Notes: a model not told the origin generated them from the letters alone. A DNA stretch of 64,000 nucleotides from Steinernema hermaphroditum (GCA_030435675.1 CM059625.1:15438001-15502000); one strand, 5' to 3'; numbered from the stretch's first letter, positions 36,801-48,874 are shown. Numbers and translations are program-made.

Positions 36801-39282
36801 TGAATTATTGTTCTTTGATAGGGAATTCCGCATTTTGCTGTCATGACGATCGCGAACTCGTATCAATCAACTTTCAAAATTCAACAGGCAGGCGGAAGTT
36901 GTTTTACATAATGATACATAAACGCCAGTCGGAAGCTAAACGGCGATCAATCAATAGGGTAGAATTGAACATGAGTCTTGTGGGAACTTGAGAGATTGAG
37001 AAAATGGCAAAATTCTTAAATTGTCACTTCTTTTTTCACGTTTCGTGGGATGTGTTATGGCCTGGACGATAAGTGAAAGGAATGTCCCCACGGTTAGCAA
37101 TCCTATTTTGTCTGTCAGAGCAGTTACTTTTTGTTAGAAAATTCAATTTCTTGATTTACGAGCTTATGTCGTAAATTGTACAAATTCCACTCAGCTATGA
37201 TGTGACTCTTGAACGCTAATCAAATAATGCATGATTGATTTATGTCCATTAGACGCGACTACAAAAACGCGTCGTTATTGACGCAAGCGCCTCTTCCGCC
37301 CGTCGAATTGCTGATGACTTCACATGTTCGCTTTATTGTCGTTCCTTTGTCAATGTTATGTTTTTCGTTCGACTCCCGAACTGCTCGTTTATCATTCGAA
37401 ACAGACGCATCCCACAGAACACCTGAGCTTTACAAGGGTCTTCGTCCAGTCGACCGGCCGTGCCAGCCAATCAATTTTGCTCATTTCCGATCGACTAGAT
37501 TATAAGTCTAATTTTGGAACACCAACGAGGTGTCAAGTTTCGTTCGCGGTGCGACAGTGGAGGACCGCGCGACGAAACAACGGACCGTCTTAGAAGTTAT
37601 TTCGTATTCCATTCATCGAAAATGAAGAGAGGCAGAAATTGCGTTCGGCCGCAAAACGACCGGCGAAGATCATTAGGCGAAATGCGAGGAGAATAATTGA
37701 GATGTTCAAGGGTCGCATGCTTCCGGAACGAAAGGAGTTTCTCTTCGCGTGCGTCAGTGTGCACCGCACGCCTGATTAGACTCGCGCGAAGGCGTTTTAA
37801 TTAGCTTATTTTGCATTTTGATAATAACGAAAGGCAAGAGAGTATGTGAGTTTATGGAATGAATTAGGGGGTCTATGCACCGATGCAGATGGGCAGCGTA
37901 TTATACAAAAACAAGAGAACAGAAAATTATAGTAATAGAAAGAGAGAATGGGTAATTCGAACGCGGAACTATTGTGGTTTATGAATTAGATATAACGTCC
38001 ATGCCATGCTTTTATGAGAGAGTTTTATTGGTCGAAGACTGGTGGATTTTGGGTGGCCCGAGTAAATTGGAAAACGCCATTATTATCGCATGATATGACT
38101 AAGGGTCAGGGTAGTTTCTAAACTGCTGCAGTGATCTGTTAGCTCATAGTATTCTGAAATAGCCGATGTTTTACTCTAAATCACTGTGCTTGAAGGGAAG
38201 CTTAAAGCTTGATTCCTTTCCAGCATTGATGTGATGACTAAGTTTTCGGCTCCAACATGTAATGGATGCGTTTATACGATCATCAAAAAACACACAATAT
38301 AGCTCTTTTACGATAATGCACCTTTCCCATACATTTCCCGAAAGCTTTCGAAAGTGGGAAATGATCAACTACGGCGAGATTTGAGTCAGACGATGTTCTT
38401 CTATGACGGATGGTGTGCAGTTATCACCCTATAGTTGATTTACAGATACCCCATATGTCGCCGTAGAATTAGACAAAGACAGATCGTTTGTTTTGCTTTC
38501 TGTCCAAGGGAACGTAATGTGAGAAGAATGCCGGCAATAGGCTGTGTTGTAAGTCCCTCACTGAGGTCACAAAGTCGACGCCTTTGGGTTACTAAAATTA
38601 ATTGAGTGCTGTGCCGGGCTGGGCACAAAGGGACCTATTTTCATTAATCTCTGGCGCCTGCGAAAGAAAGATAAGCCGACGTCAAAGGCTAATGTGTTTT
38701 GAAGCGCATAATGAACTGCCGAGAGTGACTCCGGACACTGTCAGTGCGGTTCACGATTGCTGACGAAGGTGTCCGATTACAAATGAGGAAGCCGGTTGGC
38801 AACGGAAACGGGGGCCGGGAAGACGAGCGGAACTCCGAGGATGCTGGGCACTTAAAGTGGAATGACTAAGATAACATTGATTCAGTCCTCAGTCAGAATC
38901 GGGGTTCACAACAAGCCTCAACGAGGAAGTAATAGCACTCACGTGAAGAGCCTTTAAAAAGTGTCCTTACAAATACACGTTATGAAGAGTGAATTCAAAC
39001 GGAAGATTTATATATGACTGAACCAAGCCTGATTGGAGATCAGGTCATAGTGTCCACCTTATTTCTCAGAGGGCTATACCTAAGTGATCGAAACATCGAC
39101 GAAACTAGCCGAGCAGTTTTTTACCATTCATACGTCTCGTTTTAGCACCTCCACCATACGACTTCGGAACCAGCCGGGCCTCCAGCAACCCACCTAATCC
39201 ATCGGTTCTTCAACGAACTCACGACTGGCACTGTCTTCTCGAAAACGAAGTCAACGACAGTCGACAAAACAGCGCTCCTTAG
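30812..39282 (+). CDS. Shisa-like single-pass membrane protein
   Basis: The exons are 30812-31107, 36019-36131, 36185-36271 and 39146-39282, giving 210 residues; the third exon may instead start at 36203, still in frame. Residues 1-22 form a signal peptide. The ectodomain has a CP-x(n)-CC-x(n)-YCC pattern (TCPDFKDDEKQTECCA, then FYCC), the Cys signature of the Shisa family. The transmembrane helix is LALIIVCCVVALLVLFVCGS, followed by a membrane-proximal Cys cluster (VICKRCSKCPMY). The short cytoplasmic tail has a PPPY motif at the start of the last exon, a typical WW-domain ligand also seen in Shisa proteins. Shisa proteins modulate trafficking or gating of receptors (Frizzled, FGF receptor, AMPA receptors). 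Which partner applies here is unknown. Introns of 4.9 and 2.9 kb are very long for this window. The family call rests on architecture, not on a database search. Confidence 0.7.
31108..36018 (+). other. Large first intron of the Shisa-like gene
   Basis: This 4.9-kb intron starts with gtgagt and ends with gtttcag. Apart from one copy of the 72-bp repeat, I see no coding exon in it. Its GC-rich patches may be regulatory. Confidence 0.6.
31874..31945 (+). repeat. 72-bp dispersed repeat, copy 2
   Basis: This is the plus-strand partner of the copy at 28986-29057, lying inside the first Shisa-like intron. The two copies are inverted relative to each other and 2.8 kb apart. Confidence 0.85.
36272..39145 (+). 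other. Large third intron of the Shisa-like gene
   Basis: This 2.9-kb intron is AT-rich with only short, unrelated ORFs. Phase one nt before and two nt after the intron joins to GCA, giving the APPPYDF sequence. Confidence 0.6.
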
Positions 39283-40209
39283 CACTGCTACACTTTCCCT
39301 CTCCTCTTTCATAATCTTCGTCCATTTCCACACGGGTTTCCCCATCCCTCGCTTCACACCACCTTTCTTCCCTTGTCGAACAAAGCAGGCCGATCAGTTT
39401 GATCAACTTTCCAAACAGTGACTTTCCCACAGTTCTATCCTGATTCATCTTTTCTAAAAAGAGTCTCTCCATGTCTGGTTGTTTCGTTGCGCTTCAAAAT
39501 TTGCTGATTGACGTCTTGCCTTAAAAATTTCGGTTGTAATTGATGGATTGATAAATATTTAAATATGCATTATATGTTTTCGCGTTTAGAGCATGGAGAG
39601 CACAGTAAACACGCGATAATTTCGAATGCATGGACATGAAAAGCGACGAGTAATTGGGACTGTCACATGCGAAAAAATGAATTATGTAGCGTTCCGGTTC
39701 TGAGCAAGAATATGTAATATCGAACTGCCTATGTGGTAAGCAATCAACTATTGACGGATTCTAAGATTCTCAAGATTCTAATCTTGATTGTAACTCTCAG
39801 CGTGGATTCGATCTACATGTTGGCTATACAAAGATTCTATTAACAATTTCGAGAATTATGTTCTAATCTGATGAGTCATCATATATTTAAAATAGTGCTA
39901 AAAATGGCCGGGATTCACAGTTGTCCTTGTCCGACGAACAAAATGCCCTTGACAGCTCTCTTCTATAAATTTTCAAAAGATTATCATCTTCGGGCCACCA
40001 TTGTTTAGTCTATGAACTTAGCCTTTAATCCGTAATTAAGTAGTTCGGTGAATTACCCTCGAAAGGGCACTTTTAGTCCGTGCAATTAGCTACAAGGAGC
40101 AGAATTAAGATGTACATGTTACGAAAGGGCAGATACGATCCAATATTGTCAACTGAAGGACATTCGCTACAAATCTCGCTGATGTCCTACAAGCATCAAA
40201 ATAGACTTT
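39283..40209. other. Intergenic region between convergent genes
   Basis: It is AT-rich and presumably contains the 3' untranslated sequence of the Shisa-like gene. I see no gene. Confidence 0.4.
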
Positions 40210-40215
40210 TTTATT
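40210..40215 (-). promoter_or_regulatory. Polyadenylation signal of the MAM-domain gene
   Basis: A minus-strand AATAAA lies about 92 nt after the stop codon at 40307. Confidence 0.5.
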
Positions 40216-40306
40216 AAATCACTGTATGTACAAGCAATAATGTTAAGTGTGATTGCACACTACTTAGTTGAGTCGTTCGAGATCACATTCGAGATCGAAC
40301 TAAACT

Positions 40307-43300
40307 CTAGTTGTAGTCATCGTAGACATCGTATAAATCTCGCGTATCCGACTCTTTGGGATCACAAATGGCAACTCGAATATTGTCGATTCCGACCGCA
40401 GTTTTTCCGGGTGCTTGCGAAAGGTTATGAGCGACAAGGAAGAACTAAACAAGTGGGACGATTTGGGATGATGTACGCAGGGAGTTACATTTGTTGTGCC
40501 AGGGGGCAATTGCACGTGAATGTTGTTCCATTTGAAAGCGTTTTTCGTCGTAAGTGAGCGGAGTATTGGAGGACAACTGAGGAACTCATCTACAGTCCAG
40601 TAGTTCTTGGAATAGCGCGTCCCAAGACATAGGCGAATTGTGGAGGTGTACGTTGGTCTAAACGCATATCATAATTGATCAACAGAGCTCATATGCATTG
40701 TTATATATTTGCGCTATCTTCAATGAACAACTTTCTGTTTACGATTGTCCTGTTGTATCGTATTTGGTTTTTTATATGGATCTAATGGTTATTATGCATA
40801 AATGCGTGAATTGAGCTCCCGGCAGCTAGTGGACCAAACGGTTTGAAATGTAATCTCCGAATACAGACGTTCGTGAGAATGAAAAATGCGACAAAATTAT
40901 TAAATATTCGAGATTACTGAATTGTAGATGCGAACGACTGGTCAAATGCGCAGGTGTTCGAAAAAACCGTGGAAAATATTTTTGTTATTGTCTTAGATTT
41001 GACTAATGAATCATAAAACAGGTGATAATAGTGAGCAATATTGAAGAGAATAACTGCTATTTGATTCTGTTGTTTGCTCCTAGAAAACGGTTCATTGTAT
41101 AGGTGAAGCAGTGCTCTGACATCAGATCAATAGAACATAACGCAGATCAGCAACCAGTCATCAAATTTGTCCAAAAAGAGGAACATTACCTGTAGTACTG
41201 GAACAGCAGCACATTCATATGATTCGAAAGATTAAATTTCGGCGATTCCAGAATAGCAAACTCGCCTGGTGCGAGGACCGTAGATATAAATTGCCCATTG
41301 CTTGGCTCTAAATCTCTACGGATCGATTCGTACGCCGGAGAAACCTACGTGTGTGGATGTCAGTAATCCTTGTCAGTGGGAAACCGTAGGCTGTATTCCG
41401 TAACGTCCAGGGGACCTTGGTAAGGCCATGGTTCAGATATTTACAGGCGTCCTGATTGAACGAACAGTTCAAGAGCTTACAATAATCTGGTGGCTTAGGA
41501 GTTGGGATACGGACGCCCAAACGAGGAGTTATTGTGTACGGCAGCGAAAATGACTCTTTCGTGTTTTCTGTTGTACGACCTGCCGTTCGACGGGGATACG
41601 GTGTTACGGTAACAGGTATCGTTTCCGTGTGAGGCTGATAGGTTAGCTCCTGGACGGCGCTGAAACAACAACAAGGATCATGTATCCGACTGATATAAAT
41701 CACCTAATTCCGGTTAACTTCTTCGTGTACTGCTTAGTCGTCTTCAGAACGGGTAGAGCGGTAGTCGCTTTCTCTTCAAGGGAATTGTCACATTCTCCAA
41801 TGTAAGCAATCTCGTCGATTATGAGGAACTCGTCTTTCACAGTTTCGTCGAAGTACGGTACGATGTTCAGCTGAAAATTGTTTGGTTGCATAAAGAAAAC
41901 CGACCTACAAGAAAAGGCTTCTTAATGGAGTGCGGAAGAACGACGGCAGCGATGTTTCTTTGACTTGACTTTGAACTTTTGCTAGGAGCAAAACATTCGT
42001 ACTCGGTAGACTGTGGTTCATAGCTGGATATGCAGACCTTTGCGTACGCGTTTCCGTTAGTCCAGTATCGAAAAACGACCTGAACAGAGAAATCTGTGGA
42101 AAGTATTTTGCGATTTGCGAAATTGCGATACATCAGTTGAGGCAAAGTTACGAGAATCCGCTCTGGCAACAATACGGTTTTTCATTATTTCGTTTCAAAA
42201 TACAGGTTTCTTGGTGAAGTGCATGGGCTCTGCCTTCAAAAGATGTTATCAAAAATGCGATGATTTTCTAGATCTCAATCCGACTGTTTATCCTGCTGTC
42301 CTATGATGATTCACGCGATTGATCAGCTAAACCATTCATACGATTGATCAGCTATTGTGTGTATGCGCTCATAATTTGAGTTATTTTACTGCGTACTTTA
42401 AACTTCAGATCAACTATTACCTTTCCAGGTCCATTCTGGCATCTGATGGGATCACTAGTGAAGGCAGCCTGGCCCTGCAGCACTACAGCCGCTGGATATG
42501 TCGGCAATTTCGACCTGTCTTCGAATAATTCCTCGAACGAAGGAATTGCCCCTAAATTGCAGACGACTTGTACGCTATTGGAATCGGTACCGACCTTCGC
42601 TAATCAATGCCCATCTTCCCGAATCTGCACCCCATTGGCATGGAAATTCTCCGCCAAAGTCGCAAAGCAGCTTCGAGTTGTCCATGATGGGCTTTCCCTT
42701 TCGTCCGTCGAACAGCGGACGCGTCTTTTCGCCAAGAATCAAAAGGTCAAACGGATATTCTGTGGTCGTCGGCTCCGAGGGTGTCGTCGCGCTAGTCGTT
42801 GAGATCGGGGTTGTGCTGAAAGAAAAGTGAAAGGGCCGATTGATCACAATTTCTAGGCGAGCGCATCAAAATGGAAACCTTGTGGTTGTTGTTGTGGTTG
42901 TTGTTGTCCAGGTTGTTGGAGCTGGTGTGGACGTCGTGATCAGCGGTGGGAAGAAAGTGAACGGATTCAGCGTTGACGCCGAACTACCGATCTTGGGGAG
43001 AGTCCACGGGAGCAGAAGGTCGGGGAGAAGAGTTGGCGATGGAGTTTGTATGCATGGCTGCATGTCATAGCTGATGTCGTCTATCACAATAATACCGGGA
43101 CCGGTATTTGGCACAATTGATATCTGAAGAAGGATTTGAAGGCTTGAGCACAAAGGCTGGTGTTACGATATTATCAAGATCTATTCATTAAACTTGGAAG
43201 ATCGCTTTCACTTACATGGAACCCCTTCGGTGTGGGCGGTATCTTCAACATCACTTTCCCAGGCATGACCTTTGACTCGAGCATGCCAGTACAGTTAAAT

Positions 43301-43806
43301 CGGCGATAGTTTGTATCCATCAGACATATTTCTAAATCGGCATCTCCTATAGCCCAATAAGTGAAGCTAAACGTTGTTTCAGAGTTTTGACAGTCGATTA
43401 GATCGGAAGTTAGTTGATGAGCAGGCGTTGATCGTAGCTCTATCAACGTGAAGGCGTCTCCTGAATTCATTAATGGACGCCTGTCATGTATAACATGTTT
43501 CTTACTTGGCAACTGCATTGTACCCGTCGCTGCCAACCACAGAATCGGCTCCGGTTCTCCTTTCGCTAACCTCCACTTATCGGTACCATTACCCATGGAT
43601 TGCCATCGGCACGGTGAATCAAAACTACAGCTGAGATCAAGGGAAGTATCACGAGTATATGGTAAATCTGTCGTTGTGACAAATAAGCCCAAGGCTACCT
43701 GCAAAACGGATTTGAAGAGCAGGGAACTAAGGCCAACCTGTAATATCCGACCAACAAAGGCGTTCGGGTTGTCATTGCTGGGCGACCATCGTCGCATTCC
43801 GTCCAT
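40307..43806 (-). CDS. Three-domain MAM-like extracellular protein
   Basis: The ten exons are 43216-43806, 42879-43123, 42595-42815, 42421-42551, 41909-42079, 41704-41870, 41349-41659, 41190-41307, 40489-40576 and 40307-40444, giving 726 residues. Three MAM-like (beta-sandwich) domains are visible. Each opens with a C-F-x-C-x-W type motif (LSCSFDSPCRWQS; LLCDFGGEFPCQW; NCSFNQDACKYL) and ends with an I-D-D/E-I-x-Y type strand and a Cys (IVIDDISYDMQPC; LIIDEIAYIGEC; VGIDNIRVAIC). Thr/Pro-rich linkers, one with nine consecutive Thr, separate them and suggest O-glycosylation. A hydrophobic stretch near residues 24-44 (VGLSSLLFKSVLQVALGLFV) could be a signal anchor or uncleaved signal. No C-terminal membrane helix is seen, so secretion is likely. 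MAM domains mediate adhesion. I do not recognise an individual orthologue. The start is the first ATG after an untranslated exon. Confidence 0.75.
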
Positions 43807-43908
43807 CGCGGGCGCCTCACTTCGGGACGACCGATTGCCGTCGGCTAAAACGTAAGGAAATGCGCAACAGTCCGACTACCGTTACTGAATTCTGTGTTTA
43901 CTCACAAT

Positions 43909-44081
43909 GGTCAGCGCCGCGTGCTCCCGGACGTTCACTTCTTGCTCCTCGGCAAACAGACACAAAAGGGCTTTCGCACCTCGGTTGCGGTAATCTCTTG
44001 CTTTTGACACTTTCGGATTAGTCGGCCGAGTAAGAAGCGGCGTGTTTATATTGCTCACTTCGCAACTGTTTTCAACGTTTT
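43909..44081 (-). other. Probable 5' untranslated exon of the MAM-domain gene
   Basis: The segment is bounded on the minus strand by an acceptor (gctttcag) and a donor (gtgagt), and contains no ATG. The next acceptor (gttttag, near 43853) opens the exon with the presumed start codon. One frame is open and could look coding, but it does not join in phase to the MAM frame. Confidence 0.4.
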
Positions 44082-44691
44082 AACCTGAAAGCAAACAGGT
44101 CGCGTTGATCTCCGTCAAACCGAAAGTTCACTTTGCAAGTAAGGGCGGGACATACATATACGGCACGCATACGAGCCCGAACATAGCAGTAGAAAGAGTG
44201 CATGTACGGCAACCTAAATGCACAGGTCTGAATTTGCGCTATAGTATTAGAGTAATGCAAAAGAAACCTGTACGATGACATTCGCCTTAAAACAACACAG
44301 CTGCAATATATACCTAGCACAAAAATGACTGAACATCGTAGGGAACGACAGCATGTGCAGTACAAGTAACCGATATTTGTTAAACGATCCTAATACAATA
44401 TAATCCTATCTAGAACGTATACGTCTCCACCTTTGAAGCGGTTCTTACTAAGAAACATGGCCCAGAACAACATACACCTTTTCCATATGATAATGGCAAA
44501 TCACTTTCCCTTTCTAAATCGCAACATCACGCGCACAATTAACAAAGAGCGTATCTAATGAACCCCTTCTCCGCCAACGAGAAGTGTTCACTTTCACTTG
44601 ATGAAACGGTCATCGCGCGAACCGAATCGATCATCATTTCCGAAGAGCCCGCGACAGGCTGCGCAGAAGTCGGCATCGGTCAAGCGTGCAC

Positions 44692-44990
44692 TCACGCGTT
44701 CAGAACGTTTTTCGACCATCCGACTGGATCACACGCGCAGATCGATTTCGCTGGAGGCGCTGAAGATGAATAAGGCCTGGATATGCTGGAAGGGGAAGAT
44801 GTAGTTGAAGAGTGACCGCCGATGGTTGCGGGAATCGCGGAGGATCCGCGCGACGAATAACCAGGCCGCCGCTGACCTAAACAGAGCAGACTGCTGCTCT
44901 CTGGAACACCGTGCTTACTCACGAACTGGACCGCTGGTTTGAGCTTCGGCGGTTTGGAACTCGATTCGGATAGGCAAAGAGCGTGGATAC
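44692..44990 (-). other. Possible C-terminal exons of an unidentified gene
   Basis: A donor (gtgagt at 44917-44922) and acceptor (tttag at 44883-44887) define a 40-nt intron. Spliced, it would join RIEFQTAEAQTSGPV to QRRPGYSSRGSSAIPATIGG and end with SICACDPVGWSKNVLNA and a stop at 44692. Codon third positions in the downstream part are G/C-biased as in real exons here. I could not find upstream exons or a family, and an unspliced frame also stays open. Confidence 0.3.
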
Positions 44991-45406
44991 CTTCAAATGG
45001 CCTGGCTCGTTCACTTTCTTTCAGATTCGAAGATGATATTAGGTAATGCATGGGAGGTGCTGTAGTATATTGCTTTACAACTCTGTACAATCATTCCGAA
45101 ACATTGTTGTTGAACAAAGCTCTTACTGAAAACCAACCCGTACGCTATTTGCATCCGTGTATTTTGGGATAGCATTGGCACTGCGTGCATTCAATTGCAA
45201 CATCATGCAAAAAAATGCGTTATGCGTACACTTAAATTCAGATACATTGTGCAGGTCATATCGCTTATTTTCAGTTTTTCTTGATCATGTGAGGGCGAAC
45301 ATGTGGATCCCAAACCGTTTCTTTCCTATCGGCATGCAGCCAGTGACCAGCGTCCACTAACAAACGACAAACACTAACCGTCAAGTGTTTCTATGTCCTT
45401 ATTTGG

Positions 45407-45447
45407 GCAACGTCTGTCAAGACGCCTTGCGCAACGTCTGTCAAGAC
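45407..45447. repeat. Tandem duplication containing a palindrome
   Basis: GCAACGTCTGTCAAGACG occurs twice, 23 bp apart start to start. The second copy extends to ACGTCTGTCAAGACGT, a 6-bp inverted repeat with a 4-base loop. Confidence 0.7.
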
Positions 45448-46661
45448 GTCAATTGCTGCGGCAAACCGTCCATTGTGTACTTTTCCGGTTATGCCTCATA
45501 AGTGAATGGGAGTTTCGTGCACTTGAAATGCATACAATAGGAGCAGTGAAATATAGTTACGACTTGCGGTGCATCGTATGGTTAAACGAACGGCTATGTT
45601 AGATGGCACGTTACATGCATAGGTGGATTTTCTGGGACCACAGTGTTCTGTAGCGATTCGTGCGGGGATTTGTGGAGTTCTGCTGCCAACAGTCGCAGTA
45701 AACACGAACACAAATATCCTATTCAGTTTGGTTACTTCAGTGGGAACGCAGTGGAAGATGCCTGATTATGAGATGCCCGACTGCTCGAGAAGTTTCGAAG
45801 ACGAACGATAACAAAGCCAGCTTTATGTAGCTAACAAAAAGCTCAGAAACGTTTCAACTCTTTCCGTCAGCAGCTTCATTGCCCCTTCAGAAAAGCTTTT
45901 CAGCTTGATTGTCGAACGTACTCAGAAAAAGAAGAACCTATTCTCGCCTGCTGCACTGAAAAATGTCTAGTTTCATACTATCGCGAAACTGTATTGCTAC
46001 GGAAATTCATCGTAATGACCCCATGTGCCGCTGAACTATTGAAGAGCTTCGATGTGGCATAACGTAAACATCATTGTGTGGATTGCCTATTGTGGAGTCC
46101 AATGTTCATTCTTCACATCTCTTCAATCTGTGCTGTTTTGTTTTCATGCCTTTAAATTAAAAAATAATTGCTTCATGGAATCGCGGCCCTTTTTCCTATC
46201 CTATTTACTTTGCTTTGGCGAATTCTCATTATTCGTGAATCATCAGATGCTTGACCAACCCTGGCCATGGTACAAAGTTCTTCGGATATGGGATTGTCAG
46301 TGCCCGCTTCTCGGCACCGTGCTTTGCTATTCTTGTTCCAGTTTAGAAGGACGCTTCCTCCCGAATGTTGCAGACTACACCGCATTTGGATGCTTTTGAG
46401 TTTGTATCTACTATAATATAAACGCGAAAGGGGGCTCTCTTAAATGGCTTTGTATTTAGGAAGCCTGAAGTCGTGAGGATGAAAAGTATCTACATTGCTG
46501 TCTGTGGTATCATAAACCATATCCGTAACTAAACGAATCTGTGAAGATTTCTGCAATAGAATTCTGCGAGGGCAGCTGATCTATCAACTTCCCTTCGAAG
46601 TTCCTTATTTCGGTGCGCTTTAATTGTGCATCGCTTTGCACGCATGCCCTTTTTGATCGAA

Positions 46662-47813
46662 AAACAATCGATATCTACTAACACAATAACACCGTAAACG
46701 CCGACGCCGACGGCGACTCGACGGCGACGCATACCATTAAGAGGCATAACTTTGCTACGTGCACCTTCTGTTTTAATTTTTAATTTGGCAGAAAATTGAT
46801 GTATCTTCCATTACGCGTCTGTGTAGTGTGCCACTGGTCACTTATCGTTGCTTCACAGCTGCATGAGATCAGTGGTGCTATTACATACAGCACCTTCTCA
46901 GAAATCCACTGGTTTGGAGGGTTCAGAATTTGTGCTCCAGGGTATTTCCGCTGATAATTTCGGATAAGGGGGTGTTTTCCGGTAGCTGCTCGCTGCTACC
47001 CATACAACCTTATTTTTTGCGCATTTTCCCACTTCCGCCAATCGATAAAGTCTCCCACACAAGCGCGGGATCGCCGACGGTGACTCATAGCGCCGCATTC
47101 CGTAATGAGGCAAACGTTGTAGTCCAGATCATTGATTGCCAAGTAGCAGATCTGAATTTAAGGACAGTTTCCTTGTACATTTGAACATCCCCATCTTTTA
47201 GCTGATTTGATGTCGTTACTGACTTTTTGAAATTTTTTTTGCCTCACTGATGCTTTCAACAAATGCCATGACGGCTTGCAAGTATCTCCTCTGCCGTTCG
47301 GAAAACAATCAATATCGGGCAACACACAAGCACAGGAGCTGTCGATGGACGACGGCGCCGGAGCTGCGCATACCGCAGACGGAGAAGCGGAGTGACTTTT
47401 GGTCAGAGTTCGCATATAACGATGCGGATGTCTCCCTTACCGTCAGTCGCGTCTGTTCACTGTTAGAGGAAGTTGGGCATTGATTACGTTCTCTCCCTCA
47501 ATGGTACCCTTTGGAAGCCAATCGCGCCATTCGCTTTTTATCGGGGACTGTTAGGCAAGTGGGCTTACTAATTGAGATCTGCTTTGTGGATGTACACCTT
47601 CATGGGGTCCCGAGATGCATACCTCCATGGAGTTTGTTTATTTTTTTTTGCATATATTCACGGTTGCACCCAAACAATCAATATCGACAAACAAGCGTGG
47701 CAGTTGCCGATCGCAGAAAGAGAGGATATGAGACTTAGACTACTTGGTGTCCAAGTGAGCGCTGTTTTCAATTGAGACGCCTCTCTCAGAATTTTTATGG
47801 ATAACAATCGATA
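46662..47813. repeat. Dispersed AAACAATCRATATC motif, four copies
   Basis: Copies lie at 46662-46675 (G at the variable base), 47303-47316 and 47672-47685 (A), with a shorter relative at 47803-47813. The first two are both followed by GC-rich sequence leading into GCATACC. This suggests diverged copies of one longer element. Confidence 0.5.
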
Positions 47814-48002
47814 GTGTTGTTGTCAGCCTTCCTCGCCAAATTTGTTACCCACTTTTGTGTGAGTGTTCAAGTTGCGCGACATCGTGACACCCTGTGGCCC
47901 TTTCCCTCAGCCAAACGCTGTTTTGGAAACAAGTAGCGAACGCGTTACCCAACTACCATGCCATGAACATTGCTAAATTTCAGAAATCTTGGGACATTAA
48001 CA

Positions 48003-48818
48003 ATGGCCGCCAACAGGGCTCGCCAGGAGCCCCTCCCAATGCCGGACAGTACGGTAGAACCGGACAGCACTCGTCATTTGAACGCATCGCCTTCGTATCA
48101 CCGCGTTCCCCGGATTCGACGCCCTATTCCGTCGCACTGCAATTCGTGGTCGCTTCACTGTATCAAGGAAGCGGCAGATCCTGAAGCAGGCTATGTAAGA
48201 ACGGTTCGGCATTGTGTGATGTTCAGCGTTGGCTTTAGGAACCCAGCGCGCCAGCTCGGTGCCCAAAATGCTCGAACATCGATAGTCTCTACTTCTGTCG
48301 TGAATGCGAGATGAAAGGCTGCCTGCCTTGCTTGAAACAAAAGAAGAAGCATTACAGTGTTTGCATGAGCGATGGGGATTTCAAGCCTTACGTGGATCCG
48401 AAGAAGTTCACCGAGCTGTTTGACGAAGTCAACGAGTTCATTCACCAAAACATGGATGAAGAAATTCGCAAACTGAATCAGGTTTTGCATGAGTGCAGTT
48501 CAATAATGGCTTATACCATTCAGCAAGCTGACATGTGCCGTCTGTACTTCGACACCGTTTTCACCCAGTTAAAGAAGGACTACGAGAAGAAAGACATGGA
48601 CATCGCCCAGTTCAATCGTCTCAAGGAGGCCTACAGCGTTTTCTGCACTAAACGGGCTACGGTGAGATGACCGATAACTTCTGAATACACCGTGTTCCTA
48701 CATTTAGTTCCTCGGAGAAACTAATGGTGTCTACCGCGACGCTCTCCGACTTCACCCGTTCTACGATCTGGTGCGTAACTTCCAGAATCCTAACAGGATC
48801 TTCGACGGCATTCTCTAA
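48003..48818 (+). CDS. B-box-like zinc-finger, coiled-coil protein
   Basis: The exons are 48003-48194, 48239-48661 and 48708-48818, giving 241 residues. After a basic, Pro-rich N-terminus of about 68 residues comes a compact Cys/His cluster, CPKCSNIDSLYFCRECEMKG, then CLPCLKQKKKHYSVC. Its spacing (C-x2-C-x8-C-x2-C-x4-C-x2-C-x6-H-x3-C) resembles a B-box zinc finger. The remaining 140 residues are helical and charged (for example FTELFDEVNEFIHQNMDEEI and TQLKKDYEKKDMDIAQF) and could form a coiled coil. The protein ends in FQNPNRIFDGIL. There is no RING finger, so it is not a full TRIM ligase. I do not recognise the family. The ATG has a good context and lies 19 nt after a TTTCAG acceptor. Confidence 0.8.
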
Positions 48819-48874
48819 GATGTGTGACTGGTGTGCAATGTGCATGTTGAATTGATATCAATCGCGTCATATCA

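Larger units (their letters stand above)
45091..48002. other. Mostly unassigned 2.9-kb region
   Basis: No gene can be supported. The region contains a short tandem duplication near 45.4 kb and several copies of a 14-bp motif between 46.6 and 47.8 kb. The last part is the upstream region of the zinc-finger gene, with a TTTCAG acceptor at 47978-47983 that may be a spliced-leader site. Confidence 0.4.

Noticed and set aside
40240..40557. 105-codon plus-strand ORF
   Set aside because: It is antisense to the last two exons of the MAM-domain gene.
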